Assembly (NCBI RefSeq): GCF_000497755.1
Contig: NZ_AYOD01000015.1
Location: 186,001 to 250,000 of the forward strand
Direction of reading: 5' to 3'
DNA from: Aliihoeflea sp. 2WW
GTDB lineage: Bacteria > Pseudomonadota > Alphaproteobacteria > Rhizobiales > Rhizobiaceae
Length of the DNA stretch: 64,000 bases
In this document: positions 63,978-64,000 of the stretch, in pieces
Layout of the letters: each line of letters starts with the position of its first letter
Numbering within the stretch: position 1 is the stretch's first letter
Position numbers and translations under genes: made by a program
Notes under the pieces: generated by a model
What the model was told of the DNA's origin: nothing
Database searches by the model: none
What the model saw: the letters and a program-made list of their open reading frames with translations, nothing else

Positions 63978-64000
63978 GTGTTGAGCATTGTAATCACCCC

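Noticed and set aside
63978-64000. Start of a further gene (GTG or TTG after ruvB)
   Set aside because: Only 23 bases are available, too few to support a call.

Overview
The window is GC-rich DNA from an alphaproteobacterium, most likely of the Hyphomicrobiales (Rhizobiales), perhaps near Phyllobacteriaceae. This rests on content: an atpHAGDC operon without the Fo genes, rcdA upstream of ruvCAB, a usg-family gene, DUF1850 beside a TAXI-TRAP transporter, and pyrimidine-rich intergenic palindromes of a kind common in Mesorhizobium-like genomes. Taxonomy is inference. No tRNA, rRNA, transposase, phage gene or CRISPR array was seen.

Layout. (1) 1-5155: the end of a phosphonate locus: phnC (cut by the window edge), two phnE permeases, a 2H-phosphoesterase-like protein, phnM and phnN. 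(2) 5157-21120: an aromatic-catabolism island of about 16 kb. A shikimate-dehydrogenase-like gene and a GntR regulator diverge. Then, all on the + strand, come a NitT/TauT-type ABC importer, an FAD oxidoreductase, a LigM-like tetrahydrofolate O-demethylase, a complete branched-chain-type ABC importer (SBP, livH, livM, livG, livF), a type I (VOC) extradiol dioxygenase, a GalB-type 4-oxalomesaconate hydratase, a GalD-type tautomerase and a LysR regulator with two helix-turn-helix domains. Together they look like uptake, O-demethylation, ring cleavage and gallate-type lower-pathway steps for a methoxylated aromatic acid. (3) 21117-30174: an ABC-F ATPase, an alpha/beta hydrolase, a TAXI-TRAP transporter with DUF1850, an AI-2E-family protein and an MFS transporter.

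(4) 30300-35410: F1 ATP synthase operon on the - strand. (5) 35622-44580: a small membrane protein, priA, a transaldolase-family gene, an acyltransferase, leuS, a YggS-type PLP protein, a Phd/PIN toxin-antitoxin pair and a usg-family gene. (6) 44835-50443: acs, rpmE, an MsbA-like exporter and an M20 amidohydrolase. (7) 50440-60119: an FAD dehydrogenase, an OmpA/MotA-like pair, an inositol monophosphatase, efp, a Sel1-repeat protein, a ThiE-like protein, a TSUP permease and an acyl-CoA ligase. (8) 60120-63977: a probable small RNA gene, rcdA, and a ruvC-ruvA-[AbrB/PIN]-ruvB operon interrupted by a toxin-antitoxin pair. The last 23 bases could start another gene (GTG at 63978), but too little is present to call it.

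The points most worth following are the aromatic island, where a VOC dioxygenase sits where LigB-family gallate dioxygenases are usual; the tandem-HTH LysR; the probable sRNA at about 60190-60302, whose CCTCCCTG segment is exactly complementary to the ribosome binding sites of two solute-binding-protein genes in this same window; and the toxin-antitoxin pair that overlaps ruvB.
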